A stretch of 64,000 nt of DNA from Marinomonas aquimarina. Its GTDB lineage: Bacteria; Pseudomonadota; Gammaproteobacteria; Pseudomonadales; Marinomonadaceae. The notes beneath the pieces were generated by a model. That model ran no database searches. It was given only the letters and a program-made list of their open reading frames with translations, and was not told the DNA's origin. The stretch's first letter is position 1; every line of letters begins with the position of its first letter. This document shows, one piece after another, positions 10,408 through 19,692 of the stretch. The DNA lies in contig NZ_FLOC01000002.1 of the NCBI RefSeq assembly GCF_900089755.1, positions 62,001 to 126,000 on the forward strand, given 5' to 3'. The translations under genes were made by a program, and so were the position numbers.

Positions 10408-10609
10408 AACCCCCAAGAATTAGCTCAATCACAACACCTTTTAGCACAAAAGCTAGCATTCCAAGGCCCAAACCACCGATAATAATAAAGGTGCCAAGTT
10501 TACCGGCATTTGATTTACGAGCTAAGTCCCACATGATGAACAACATAAACAGGCAAAAGCCTGTGATAAGCACGGTCATCATCAAGGATTCAAATTCTTC
10601 TATTTCCAT
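10400..10609 (-). CDS. DUF2788 family small membrane protein
   Basis: A 69-residue protein with two membrane segments (about residues 8-27 and 40-64) around a short charged loop, WDLARKSNAGKLGTF. The spacing and the loop sequence match what I recall of the DUF2788 family of gammaproteobacterial inner-membrane proteins, whose function is unknown. It converges with prc, its stop lying in the shared hairpin, and its 5' side faces the ybfE-like gene, with about 34 bases between the two starts. Confidence 0.8.
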   Translation of the reverse strand: MEIEEFESLMMTVLITGFCLFMLFIMWDLARKSNAGKLGTFIIIGGLGLGMLAFVLKGVVIELILGGSV

Positions 10610-10643
10610 TTACAACCTACTGATTAGATATTCATTTTACGTT

Positions 10644-10934
10644 ATGGCTAAAGCTTCTTCTGACCGCAATACCATCGACCTATTTGGCACGGTTCGCGGC
10701 CGCCCCCGTACTCATCCACTGCCACGCAAAGACCAACTCAAAGCCAATAAGCGCGTCCAACGCGAAAAGGAAAAATCGCTCGGGATGAAACGTGTCGAAT
10801 TAGTAGTCGATGAGGATACCGTAAAAAAGCTCGACATGCTGTGTGAAATGTCAGGTATTAAACGTGCAGATTGGTTAACCATGCAAGTGGCCCTTGCCTT
10901 CAATAAAGCCAAAGTTCCTAACAAGGAAGGCTAA
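10644..10934 (+). CDS. ybfE: YbfE-like LexA-regulated protein
   Basis: A 96-residue basic protein resembling E. coli YbfE, known only as a LexA-regulated protein. Shared features are the N-terminal DRNTIDLFG and GRPRTHPL, a lysine-rich stretch, and the C-terminal RVELVVDEDTVKKLDML with a ribbon-helix-helix-like pattern, suggesting DNA binding. The ATG at 10644 gives the family length; the frame is open further upstream but that part reads through the divergent promoter. It precedes tdk by 6 bases. Function is unknown. Confidence 0.82.
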   Translation: MAKASSDRNTIDLFGTVRGRPRTHPLPRKDQLKANKRVQREKEKSLGMKRVELVVDEDTVKKLDMLCEMSGIKRADWLTMQVALAFNKAKVPNKEG

Positions 10935-10940
10935 CCGCTG

Positions 10941-11519
10941 ATGGCCAAGCTCTACTACTATTATTCTGCTATGAATGCGGGTAAATCAACGACCCTACTC
11001 CAGTCCGCTTACAACTATCAAGAGCGCGGTATGAACACCTTGCTGTTGACGGCGGCACTGGACGATCGCTATCGCCAAGGTCGTATTACCTCGCGCATTG
11101 GCATCGCCGCGGAAGCAGAGCTTTTTGACGCCAGCACGGAACTGTATCAGCTCATCAAAGACAATCACCAGCAAGCCAGCATTGGCTGTGTGCTGGTGGA
11201 TGAAGCGCAATTTTTAACCAAACAGCAGGTCTACCAGCTGTCCGAGGTGGTGGATCGATTGGGCATCCCCGTTTTGGCGTTTGGTATTCGTACCGATTTT
11301 CAGGGCGAGTTATTTCCCGGCAGCCAAGCTCTCTTGGCTTGGTCTGACAAGTTGATCGAACTGAAAACGATCTGCCACTGTGGCAGCAAGGCCACCATGG
11401 TCATTCGAGTGGATGGCGCAGGTCAAACAATCAAGGAAGGCACACAGATCGAAATTGGCGGCAATGATCGCTACATTTCTGTGTGCCGTAAACATTTTAA
11501 AGACGCGATGAAGGACTGA
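10941..11519 (+). CDS. tdk: Thymidine kinase
   Basis: Salvage enzyme that phosphorylates thymidine to dTMP with ATP, in the cytoplasm. The 192-residue protein is a type II thymidine kinase: P-loop [13 protein letters not shown] at about residues 9-21, DEAQFL motif near residue 91 (catalytic Glu and Mg-binding Asp), and the lasso-region substrate contacts near [13 protein letters not shown]. One Cys pair of the structural zinc site is seen at CHCG, with a further Cys in SVCRKHF. It sits between ybfE-like and rdgC with gaps of 6 and 3 bases, so the three are probably co-transcribed. Confidence 0.96.
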   Translation: MAKLYYYYSAMNAGKSTTLLQSAYNYQERGMNTLLLTAALDDRYRQGRITSRIGIAAEAELFDASTELYQLIKDNHQQASIGCVLVDEAQFLTKQQVYQLSEVVDRLGIPVLAFGIRTDFQGELFPGSQALLAWSDKLIELKTICHCGSKATMVIRVDGAGQTIKEGTQIEIGGNDRYISVCRKHFKDAMKD

Positions 11520-11522
11520 TAC

Positions 11523-12425
11523 ATGTGGTTTAAGAACATACAAATATTCCAACTCAAAGACACGGAAAACTTCAGCAGTGCCGATTTGATCGCCAAACTT
11601 CCTGAGTTCCCATTGCGTGAATGTGGCTCACAGGATGAGTTTACCTTTGGCTGGATGCCACTGATTCGTAACAGCGAACAGTGGTCCGTTGCCAGTGACC
11701 TGTGTTTACTGATCCGTGCTGGCAAAGAAGAAAAAGTGTTGCCAAGTGCGGTGGTTCGAGAAGAACTCGAAGCCAAAGTCTCCGAAATCGAAGTGGTCGA
11801 AGGCCGCAAAGTCGGTCGTAAAGAGAAAGCCGACATCAAAGAAGAGTTGGTGTTCAGCCTGCGTCCGAAAGCGTTCGCAAAACGCACCGACATCTGGGCT
11901 TATATTGATTTAAAAGCCAAATTACTGGTACTTAACAGCACCAATGCAGGCATGACAGAGCAATTGTTCAAATTGCTGCAAACGACACTGGGCAGCTTTC
12001 CAATGGTGCCACTGCAAGCACAAGCCTCTCCAGCTATGGTGATGACCGATTGGCTGATGAAAAACGACGTGCCAGCGAGCCTTGAAACCGGCGATGAGTG
12101 TGAAATCGAAGATTCTTCAGAGGACAAAGCTAAAATCCGTTTTAAATCACTCGAACCGCTGTCAGAGGACGTGACCCGTCACCTTGAACAAGGTATGACG
12201 GTAAAAAGCCTGGCACTGCGTTGGACTGACAAGATGTCTTTTGTGTTGAACAGTGACCTGACTTTGAAGAAAGTAAAATTCGACGACACCCTAAAAGAAT
12301 CGGCGTTTAATGATTCACAAGGTGGAGCCCTATCCGATATGGACGCTAACTTCTCACTTATGTCATTAACCATCCGTGAGTTTTTTGAGTCATACAAATT
12401 GTGGTTTGAAATCGTCGACGAATAA
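11523..12425 (+). CDS. rdgC: Recombination-associated protein RdgC
   Basis: Ring-forming DNA-binding protein of the nucleoid that limits RecA action and replication restart. The 300 residues fit the family length. The start MWFKNIQIFQL and the segments GWMPL, LREELEAKV-like (EELEAKVSEIE) and SLALRWTDKMSFVL are characteristic. It follows tdk by 3 bases, so it is read from the same transcript. Just after the stop two DnaA-box-like 9-mers lie in inverted orientation (12428-12452). Confidence 0.95.
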   Translation: MWFKNIQIFQLKDTENFSSADLIAKLPEFPLRECGSQDEFTFGWMPLIRNSEQWSVASDLCLLIRAGKEEKVLPSAVVREELEAKVSEIEVVEGRKVGRKEKADIKEELVFSLRPKAFAKRTDIWAYIDLKAKLLVLNSTNAGMTEQLFKLLQTTLGSFPMVPLQAQASPAMVMTDWLMKNDVPASLETGDECEIEDSSEDKAKIRFKSLEPLSEDVTRHLEQGMTVKSLALRWTDKMSFVLNSDLTLKKVKFDDTLKESAFNDSQGGALSDMDANFSLMSLTIREFFESYKLWFEIVDE

Positions 12426-12570
12426 CAGTTTTCCACAGTTTGGGTGGATAACCATGGGGAGAACGATGGCAATGCCAACAACCGTAAGCATCTGCCCTCT
12501 TAGCCCCTTATTTACCCGTAACATGAGTTCCATATCAACGCACTAGTGAACCCGCGTAGGACCCAAAACC

Positions 12571-13731
12571 ATGTCAAAATTGCAGCAAGAAAAGCAAATA
12601 GCTCAACGAGTTACCATCGTTGGGGCATTTTGGGATGCAGTCTTAGGAATAGCCAAAATCATTGCTGGTTGGCTGTCTCAATCACAAGCCCTTATCGCTG
12701 ATGGTATCCACTCCTTATCGGACTTGGTCACCGACGTATTCGTCGTGATCGCCTCCAATAATGCGCGCCAGGCGCCGGATAAAAACCATCCCTATGGTCA
12801 CCTTAGGTTTGAAACCCTAACCACCGTGATTTTAGGCGTCATCCTCATTGTCGTGGCCACTGGTATTGTGTTTGAAGCCTTCAACGCAGAGACCACGCCT
12901 GTGGCCACTTGGTATGGTGTGGGAGCGGTTATTTTGACCATTGTCGTCAAAGAAGCCATCTTCCACTACACCAAACGTGCTGGCGATCAGATCGGCAGTA
13001 AATTATTGGTGGCCAACGCTTGGCACAGCCGTAGCGATGCGCTTTCTTCTGTAGCGGTATTGATTGGCCTTATTGGCGTCTACTTTGGCTACGCATGGGC
13101 CGACAAAGTGGCATCGGCAGTGGTCGGCTTTTTCATCGGCAAAATTGCCGTGGAAATGATCTGGGATAACCTCAAAGAATTGGTCGATACGGCACCGGAT
13201 CCGAAAACCATCGAGCAAATCAAAGAGACCGTTTCGGGCCTTAAAAACGTCATGGCGCCACACGATATTCGTGCCCGCTCTATGGCCGGTAAGATTTTCC
13301 TAGATATGCACATTCACGTACCTGCCCACGCCACCGTAAGTGAAGGCCACTATCTGAGTGATTTGGTGGTTTACACCATTAAGAAGGCTCACCCTCAAGT
13401 ACAGGACGTGATGGTGCATGTGGACACCGACGATCACATTCAATCCGATACCTTCGAGCATGAACACAGCGGCCGCCCACCTGCGCTGCAGTTGCCGGCC
13501 CGTGATCAGATTTTGGCGGATTTGGGCTTTATGCTTCGTACCCACCGAGCTTACATTGACCTAGAGTTAACTCAGCTGCATTACCTAAACAAGACGCTGA
13601 ACATTCATATCGTTGCCAGAGCCTCGCAGGCTCCGAGCACTGATTTAAGCAAGGTGACACAAAGCATTTTATTTGATCTACAAAACATTCCTTACGGCAA
13701 AGAGCATAAGGTACTGTGGCTGCAAGACTAA
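12571..13731 (+). CDS. Cation diffusion facilitator family metal transporter
   Basis: Inner-membrane antiporter that exports divalent metal ions (zinc, iron, manganese or cadmium) against protons. The 386-residue protein has six membrane segments in the first 210 residues. The metal site is seen as ADGIHSLSD (HxxxD, helix 2) and ANAWHSRSDALSS (HxxxD, helix 5). The cytoplasmic domain carries further His residues (MHIHVPAHATVSEGH and VMVHVDTDDH), and an extra domain of about 90 residues follows it, making the protein longer than simple FieF (about 300 residues). Metal choice cannot be read with confidence. Its stop overlaps that of convergent rmuC. Confidence 0.93.
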   Translation: MSKLQQEKQIAQRVTIVGAFWDAVLGIAKIIAGWLSQSQALIADGIHSLSDLVTDVFVVIASNNARQAPDKNHPYGHLRFETLTTVILGVILIVVATGIVFEAFNAETTPVATWYGVGAVILTIVVKEAIFHYTKRAGDQIGSKLLVANAWHSRSDALSSVAVLIGLIGVYFGYAWADKVASAVVGFFIGKIAVEMIWDNLKELVDTAPDPKTIEQIKETVSGLKNVMAPHDIRARSMAGKIFLDMHIHVPAHATVSEGHYLSDLVVYTIKKAHPQVQDVMVHVDTDDHIQSDTFEHEHSGRPPALQLPARDQILADLGFMLRTHRAYIDLELTQLHYLNKTLNIHIVARASQAPSTDLSKVTQSILFDLQNIPYGKEHKVLWLQD

Positions 13732-15038
13732 TCGTCTAGCTGTTCTTGAAAGTCTGGATCTTCTTCAGGGAGCGTTAACTGCTTGTTGGTTTTCGCTCCC
13801 ATCAGACGCAAGCGCTCCGCTCGATTCATCAAGTTGCCACGCCCTACCGTCAATTTCTTCATCGCTTGTTCATGGCTGCGTGACAACGCGTCAATACGCG
13901 TGCCAATCTCATCCATATCTTGTACAAAGCCGGCGAATTTATCGTACATGGCCCCTGCTTGACGGGCGATTTCCAGCGCGTTTTGGCTTTGCTTTTCATT
14001 GCGCCAAATATTTTGTACGGTGCGTAGGGTAGCCAATAGGTTGGATGGCCCAGTGATGATAATGTTGTGCTCAAAGGCTTCTGAGAACAGGCCATTTTCA
14101 GCCTGCAAGGCCAAGCCATAAGCGGCCTCGATCGGGATAAACATAATCACAAAATCAAGCGACGTGATGCCTTTTAGATCATGATAATTCTTAGCACCTA
14201 GCTCTTTCATATGACGGCGAATCGCTTCTAGATGCTGGCGCAACGCTTGCTGCTTTTGCTGCTCGTCTTCCGCTTCCACATAGGCCAAATAGCTCACCAA
14301 CACCATTTTTGAGTCGATGATGATTTGCTTGCTCTCAGGCAAATGCACAATCACATCCGGCTGATAACGTTTGCCCTCTTCGGTGTTCAATGACACCTGA
14401 ACTTCGTACTCACGACCCTTTTCCAAACCCGAGCGTTCCAGTATGCGCTCTAAAATCACCTCGCCCCAGCCACCTTGCACCTTGTTTTGGCCTTTTAATG
14501 CCTCCGTCAAACTCATGGCATCGTCACTGATACGCTGATTCAGCAGTTGCAGATTTTTGATCTCTTTGACCAGCGAAAAGCGCTCGCGGGCTTCTTGGTC
14601 ATAGCTTTGTTCAACCCGTTGTTGGAACTCATGGATCTTCTGACCCAGTGGTGTCAGCATGGCATGCAGTTGACGTTCATTCTCACTCGCTAACCGTGCA
14701 CCCTGCTGCTGCATGATGTCCTGGGCTAACTGTTTGAACTGCACTTCATTCTGGTGTTTTTGCTGCTCGAAGAACTGTTCTTTTTGCTGCCAGATTTCCT
14801 GCGCCGCGGCAAACTGCTGCTCCAAGGTTAGGGCTTCTTTTTCGAGTTGATGCACTTCTTGCTGGGAACGTTCCAAAAGCTGTCGTGTTTGAATCAATTC
14901 CTGCACAGAATTTTCATGCTCAGCCTGCCACTTACGCTGGATTCTCTGTACAATACCTGCCGCGATGGCGGTCGTGATGGCAACACCTACAACACATCCC
15001 AAAGCAATCCACACAGATTGTTGCAACCAGTCTGTCAT
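13728..15038 (-). CDS. rmuC: DNA recombination protein RmuC
   Basis: Member of the RmuC family, linked in E. coli to limiting recombination at inverted repeats; nuclease-like fold. The 436-residue protein has one N-terminal membrane segment (about 8-30), a long coiled coil (about 35-165), and the RmuC core with QGGWGEVILERILERSGL, DVIVHLPESKQIIIDSKM and the LDFVIMFIPIEAAY segment. The ATG at 15038 was preferred to a TTG nine bases upstream because GGCGGG lies at a suitable distance. Converges with the metal transporter, sharing 4 bases at the stops. Some homologues have roles in defence islands, but nothing here suggests that. Confidence 0.92.
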   Translation of the reverse strand: MTDWLQQSVWIALGCVVGVAITTAIAAGIVQRIQRKWQAEHENSVQELIQTRQLLERSQQEVHQLEKEALTLEQQFAAAQEIWQQKEQFFEQQKHQNEVQFKQLAQDIMQQQGARLASENERQLHAMLTPLGQKIHEFQQRVEQSYDQEARERFSLVKEIKNLQLLNQRISDDAMSLTEALKGQNKVQGGWGEVILERILERSGLEKGREYEVQVSLNTEEGKRYQPDVIVHLPESKQIIIDSKMVLVSYLAYVEAEDEQQKQQALRQHLEAIRRHMKELGAKNYHDLKGITSLDFVIMFIPIEAAYGLALQAENGLFSEAFEHNIIITGPSNLLATLRTVQNIWRNEKQSQNALEIARQAGAMYDKFAGFVQDMDEIGTRIDALSRSHEQAMKKLTVGRGNLMNRAERLRLMGAKTNKQLTLPEEDPDFQEQLDD

Positions 15039-15108
15039 TATATTCAACCCGCCACTTTACGTTTAAAAACAAGAGCTTTTGTATAAACAATCGCTAAGCG
15101 AAGTTTAC

Positions 15109-15726
15109 ATGGATTACTACCAGAGCCCAACACACGAGCAGCGCTTTGATCTGGAAATTAAGAACAGCCAGTTCATCACCACGGTGCGCCGCACCCGAGG
15201 CCGTGACGAGGCCAAGGCGTTTATTGCCGATATTAACCAGCGTTACCCTGATGCGAACCATAACTGCTGGGCGTTTGTGGCCGGCGCCCCGAACAATGTT
15301 CATCTGTGGGATCAAAGTGACGACGGTGAACCCAAGGGCACTGCGGGCAAGCCGATGCTGAACGTGTTACAGCATTCCAACTTTGGCGAAATCACTGTGG
15401 TGGTGACCCGTTATTTTGGCGGTATAAAGCTAGGGGCCGGAGGCTTGGTGCGCGCCTACAGTCAAGCGGTTGTCGAAGCACTGGACAAGCTTGAATGGCA
15501 AGAAATTTACCCACGTCAAACCGTTTTCATCAAGATCGCCTATCCTTTGTTAGGTAAGGTGGAGTATTGGTTAGAAAACAGCGATATCGATGTCGATGAC
15601 AAACAATTCTCCGAAGACATCGAAATGACCCTTGCCGTCATTGAACGTACTTGGCCTGAACAAAAGCAGGCTCTGATCGATTTATGTCAGGGCAACATTA
15701 AGATTATTGAAGACGACAAAGAGTAG
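15109..15726 (+). CDS. yigZ: YigZ/IMPACT family protein
   Basis: A 205-residue protein of the YigZ/IMPACT family. The N-terminal domain carries the family signature in TRYFGGIKLGAGGLVRAYSQ near residues 101-120, and the C-terminal domain resembles elongation factor G domain V. The eukaryotic relative IMPACT regulates Gcn2; the bacterial role is not established. The ATG at 15109 gives the usual family start (DYYQSPTHEQRFD); a TTG upstream was rejected. The stop is 2 bases before rapA, so the genes are co-transcribed. Confidence 0.9.
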   Translation: MDYYQSPTHEQRFDLEIKNSQFITTVRRTRGRDEAKAFIADINQRYPDANHNCWAFVAGAPNNVHLWDQSDDGEPKGTAGKPMLNVLQHSNFGEITVVVTRYFGGIKLGAGGLVRAYSQAVVEALDKLEWQEIYPRQTVFIKIAYPLLGKVEYWLENSDIDVDDKQFSEDIEMTLAVIERTWPEQKQALIDLCQGNIKIIEDDKE

Positions 15727-15728
15727 TT

Positions 15729-18560
15729 ATGTACCAAATTGGACAACGTTGGAGCAGCCGAAACGAACCTGATCTAGGGATCGGCATTATTATCGAATTA
15801 CAGCCAAAATCTTTTGTCTTATTTTTTTCCGATGCTGAGAGTGAGCGCAATTACGCCGTCTCGCAAACCAGTTTAGTGCGCCGTACCCTGACCCCTGGCG
15901 ACCAACTGATCTTTGAAGGTGAAGCGCACACGGTTGAGGAAGTGCGTGAGTTTGACGGCCTGATGGAGTACAACATCGGCGACGAATGGATCGACGAATC
16001 CGAAATTCAATTTCCACGTAACGACAAGAACGAGCTGGATTCCATCCTAGCGCTGTCCCCTGCACGTCGTATGTGGTTTGACCTACGCCGCAATACCCTC
16101 GAGCATCAAGCGGCGCATGCCGCCAGCCCAGTGCGTGGCTTAATGGGCTTGAAAGCCGAGCTGTTACCGCACCAAATCTACCTTGCCCACGATATTGCCA
16201 ACCGACCTGCGGCACGTGCCTTGTTGTGCGACGAAGTGGGTATGGGTAAAACCCTAGAGGCCGGTTTGATTCTGCATCACCGTGTCCTCAATGGTTTGTC
16301 TGAGCGTGCTTTGATTCTGACACCGACCAACCTTCAGCACCAATGGTTAGTGGAAATGCTGCGTCGCTTTAATCAGCCATTTACCTTGATCAACGAAAGC
16401 GCCTACGAAGATTACATGGATGGCGACGACAACCCATTTGAAGGTCAGCCTTTTGTGATCGCGCCGATCGATTTTGTTTCCACAAACGGTAAAGCAGCGA
16501 AGCACATGCTGTCTGCAGAGTGGGATATGGTGATTGTCGATGAAGCCCACCACTTGGCTTGGGACCCAGAGACCCCAAGTATTGCCTACCAGCTGGTTGA
16601 GCAATTGGCACTGACCACAGAGTCTTTATTACTATTAAGCGCCACCCCAGAACAAACCGGTGAACGTGAGCACTTCTCTCGCCTACAGTTGCTGGACCCT
16701 GAGCATTACCACAGCTTTGAGGTATACCATGCTCAGCAAAGCGAATTTAAGCGCGCCGCAGAGCTGGCGGAGCAAATCTTACCCTTCACCAATGAAGACT
16801 CGACGGCAGACCTGCCAGATTGGGGTGATATCTTTTCTGACTACTTCCATGACGTGCAGTCAAAAGAATGGTTTGCCGACCTCGTTTCCAACGATGAAGC
16901 TAAACTGGTCAGCGCCGCACAAGATGCAATTAACTGGCTGATTGACCGTCATGGTACTGGCCGTGAGATGTTCCGTAACACCCGTGCGGCCATTGGTGGC
17001 TTCCCAGAGCGGAATCTAAACGTTTACGCCTTAGAAACCAACGACACCTTTGCCGACAGCGCCGCGCACCATGTATTGCCAGAATCTCAAGTAGACCACG
17101 GTTACTGGGAGCAAGACCCGCGCTGGAACTGGCTAAAAGAATTCCTCGGTGACCAAAAAGTAGGTAGCAAGGTATTGGTGATTTGTCACACGGCTGATAT
17201 GGCACAATGGCTGAACGACCAGCTAACCTTTGCCGGCTTCCAGAGTGCGGATTTCCATGAACAAATGCCTCTGATCCACCGTGACCGTGCCGCAGCCTAC
17301 TTTGCCGACCCAGATGGTGCGCAAGTGCTGGTATGCTCGGAAATCGGCAGCGAAGGCCGTAACTTCCAGTTTAGCCACAACTTGGTGATGTACGATCTAC
17401 CGGAGCACCCAGACCTACTGGAGCAACGCATTGGCCGTTTGGACCGCCTTGGTCAGCGTAATACCGTGCAAATTCATGTTCCTTACCTAGAAGGTAGCGT
17501 GCAAGAGCGCCTCTACAAATGGTACCACCTCGCTCTGAATGCCTTTAACCGTACCACCGGTTCAGGCGACAAAGTGAAGTCAGCGTTCCAAGCCCCACTG
17601 CAGGCATTCTTGTACGGCAATGATGATGACGATGCCTTGCTTGAAGAAGCGCACATCTACCACGAAGCCCTGCTAAAACAAATGGAAGAAGGCCGTAACC
17701 GCCTGCTTGAGCTATCCTCTTGCCGCCCTAATGTCGCCCAGGCACTGATTGATCAAATCCAAGATCAAGAAACCCATGGTCTACACGAATACATTGAGCA
17801 AGTAACCCATGCCTTTAACATCCATGCGGAGTGTTTAAATGACGTACCAGAACTTGGTTCTTGGTTTATCCGCCCTTCGACGGACATGATGCTTGAAGCC
17901 CTGCCTGGCATTGAAGAAGAAGGTAAAACCTTGATGTTGGATCGTCGCCAAGCGAGCCAACGTGAAGACGTGGCGTTTGCGACTTGGGAACACCCATTGA
18001 TCACCATGCTGATGGATGAGGTGCAAGGCTTTGACTCTGGCAAACTGACTTCAGCTATTTTGCCAATTGCCGCGCTGCCAGAAGGCACCGTATTGGTCGA
18101 AAGTATGTTCGTGATTGAAACCACAGGACACGCCCGCTTGAAGCTTGCTCAGTCGTTACCGATGACGCCGATTTGGCAGCTATCGGACGCCAACGGTAAA
18201 TTCCTACAAAGCCAATTCACCCCTGAGAAGTGGGCGGAGAAGCTAAAAGGGGTGCCAAACCGCGTGGCCGAGCAATGGGTCGCAGCCCTCCGCCCGCAGC
18301 TGCTGGAGATTCTGCAAGCTCACCAGCTAAGCGCCCAAGAGCAAGCTCGACCGACAGTTCATAACGCCAAGGAAACGTACCAACGTAAGTGGCAGGCGGA
18401 GATTGAGCGTCTACGTGAACTGCAGCAGCAAAACCCGGCCATTCGCGATGAACACATCGCCGAATTCGAAAGCTACTTAAGCGAAGGCTTGGTACGAATT
18501 GATGAGCACCAAATCCGTTTGGATGCGATTCGTATCATCTTGACGACCAAGCCTGAGTAA
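15729..18560 (+). CDS. rapA: RNA polymerase-associated helicase RapA
   Basis: SWI/SNF-type ATPase that binds core RNA polymerase and helps recycle it after termination. The 943 residues match the family length (E. coli 968). The N-terminal Tudor-like domain region covers about 1-110. Helicase motifs follow: LLPHQIYLAHD (Q motif), DEVGMGKTLEAG (Walker A, about 168-179), VIVDEAHHLAWD (DEAH box), LLLSATPEQ, and in the second lobe EIGSEGRNFQF and EQRIGRLDRLGQ (motif VI). The C-terminal RapA-specific region follows. It is the middle gene of the yigZ-rapA-rluA run. Confidence 0.97.
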   Translation: MYQIGQRWSSRNEPDLGIGIIIELQPKSFVLFFSDAESERNYAVSQTSLVRRTLTPGDQLIFEGEAHTVEEVREFDGLMEYNIGDEWIDESEIQFPRNDKNELDSILALSPARRMWFDLRRNTLEHQAAHAASPVRGLMGLKAELLPHQIYLAHDIANRPAARALLCDEVGMGKTLEAGLILHHRVLNGLSERALILTPTNLQHQWLVEMLRRFNQPFTLINESAYEDYMDGDDNPFEGQPFVIAPIDFVSTNGKAAKHMLSAEWDMVIVDEAHHLAWDPETPSIAYQLVEQLALTTESLLLLSATPEQTGEREHFSRLQLLDPEHYHSFEVYHAQQSEFKRAAELAEQILPFTNEDSTADLPDWGDIFSDYFHDVQSKEWFADLVSNDEAKLVSAAQDAINWLIDRHGTGREMFRNTRAAIGGFPERNLNVYALETNDTFADSAAHHVLPESQVDHGYWEQDPRWNWLKEFLGDQKVGSKVLVICHTADMAQWLNDQLTFAGFQSADFHEQMPLIHRDRAAAYFADPDGAQVLVCSEIGSEGRNFQFSHNLVMYDLPEHPDLLEQRIGRLDRLGQRNTVQIHVPYLEGSVQERLYKWYHLALNAFNRTTGSGDKVKSAFQAPLQAFLYGNDDDDALLEEAHIYHEALLKQMEEGRNRLLELSSCRPNVAQALIDQIQDQETHGLHEYIEQVTHAFNIHAECLNDVPELGSWFIRPSTDMMLEALPGIEEEGKTLMLDRRQASQREDVAFATWEHPLITMLMDEVQGFDSGKLTSAILPIAALPEGTVLVESMFVIETTGHARLKLAQSLPMTPIWQLSDANGKFLQSQFTPEKWAEKLKGVPNRVAEQWVAALRPQLLEILQAHQLSAQEQARPTVHNAKETYQRKWQAEIERLRELQQQNPAIRDEHIAEFESYLSEGLVRIDEHQIRLDAIRIILTTKPE

Positions 18561-18569
18561 CTTTCGCAA

Positions 18570-19187
18570 GTGCTGAACATTCTCTATGAAGACCAATGGC
18601 TGGTGGTGGTCGACAAACCAGCCAAGTGTTTGTCTGTGCCCGGTCGCGGCGCAGACAAATACGACTCCATTGTGGCTCGGGCGGAGCAGCTTTACGGCGA
18701 AGCCCATGCCATTCATCGTCTTGATTACGCCACTTCTGGCTTGATTCTGATCGCTAAAGATCTAGAGTGCCAAAAGCGTATGTACGCCCAGTTCCGAGAA
18801 CGCCATGTGCAGAAGGAATATCGCGCCATCATTCGTGGCGAAATCAAAGGCCAATGGGGAGAAGTACGTAAGCCATTACGCTGTGATTGGGAGCGCCGCC
18901 CGCGACAAATGATTTGCACCGAATGGGGCAAAGACGCCATCACACAGTGGACGCCTTTGAGTTTTGAAAATGGCCACACCCGAGTCAGCTTAAAGCCTAT
19001 TACCGGGCGCTCACACCAGCTACGAGTGCATATGCAGAGTTTGGGGCACCCGATTCTAGGGGATGAGTTTTACGACTCGGAACCGACAGCGGAACAAGAT
19101 CGACTATTGCTGCATGCTTATCGCGTGGAGTTCTATCACCCGTTTACCAGTGCTTGGGTAAAGTTTGTCGCCCCCTGCCCGTTTTAA
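18570..19187 (+). CDS. rluA: RluA-type pseudouridine synthase
   Basis: Isomerises uridine to pseudouridine; E. coli RluA acts on 23S rRNA position 746 and tRNA position 32. The 205-residue protein has the catalytic motif HRLDYATSG (Asp near residue 52), the DKPAKCLSVPG motif near the start and the ITGRSHQLRVHM motif, and lacks an S4 domain, as RluA does. The start is a GTG at 18570, nine bases after the rapA stop. No in-frame ATG exists before the catalytic domain, which supports the GTG. Confidence 0.9.
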   Translation: MLNILYEDQWLVVVDKPAKCLSVPGRGADKYDSIVARAEQLYGEAHAIHRLDYATSGLILIAKDLECQKRMYAQFRERHVQKEYRAIIRGEIKGQWGEVRKPLRCDWERRPRQMICTEWGKDAITQWTPLSFENGHTRVSLKPITGRSHQLRVHMQSLGHPILGDEFYDSEPTAEQDRLLLHAYRVEFYHPFTSAWVKFVAPCPF

Positions 19188-19214
19188 GCATCGCTACGCA
19201 ACCCGCCACGCTTA

Positions 19215-19505
19215 CTAACTGTTGCCCGCATCAAAGAAGCTATCCATATGTCGATCACTCGAGAGTTTGACTGGTTGCGGTTTGATTTGCCCCGTAGCTT
19301 GTTTCTGCTGTGCATCTTGTGTGACACAGTGCTGGCAAATGCAGGCTTTGCCCCGTGCCGCAGTGGGCAGTTTGGCCAATAGGTCACTGTCAATCAACAC
19401 ATCAGGCTGATGGCACCAGCATGTGGAGGGGTCTTGCTTAAGCGTGACAGCACAATGGTTGTCAGCGCCACACAGCGGGCAACGGTTTGGATCGATGGAG
19501 CTCAT
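19215..19505 (-). CDS. Cysteine-rich CWC family protein
   Basis: A 96-residue protein with a zinc-binding pattern typical of the small CWC family: CPLCGADNHCAV near the N-terminus, CWCHQPDVL in the middle and CICQHC further on. It probably binds one or two metal ions through these cysteines. The family has no known function. Converges with rluA with 27 bases between the stops. The C-terminal 35 residues are polar and likely flexible. Confidence 0.85.
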   Translation of the reverse strand: MSSIDPNRCPLCGADNHCAVTLKQDPSTCWCHQPDVLIDSDLLAKLPTAARGKACICQHCVTQDAQQKQATGQIKPQPVKLSSDRHMDSFFDAGNS

Positions 19506-19692
19506 AATTTCGACACTCTTACCTGTTAGTCATAAAGACTATATCGTGCCCCAGCCGCATTTGTTTAGCGCTCTGATCAAGGAAATTGTAATAAAGTCAT
19601 TTCCTTAGCAGCTTGATATGCTGACTGTAATGTTATGTAATCAATCTCAGATTTGTAAATGACTCTTATTTAACCAAAGTCACTGGGACCCT

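Noticed and set aside
10620..10635. Possible LexA box before the ybfE-like gene
   Set aside because: It reads CTG-N10-CAT rather than CTG-N10-CAG and the spacer is not the TA-rich consensus. Family knowledge alone (YbfE is LexA-regulated in E. coli) is not enough to call it.
12428..12452. Chromosome replication origin
   Set aside because: Only two imperfect DnaA boxes, no AT-rich unwinding region and no origin-linked genes (dnaA, dnaN, mnmG) in the window.
13728..15038. rmuC as part of a defence island
   Set aside because: Some RmuC relatives occur in anti-phage islands, but the neighbours here are ordinary housekeeping genes.
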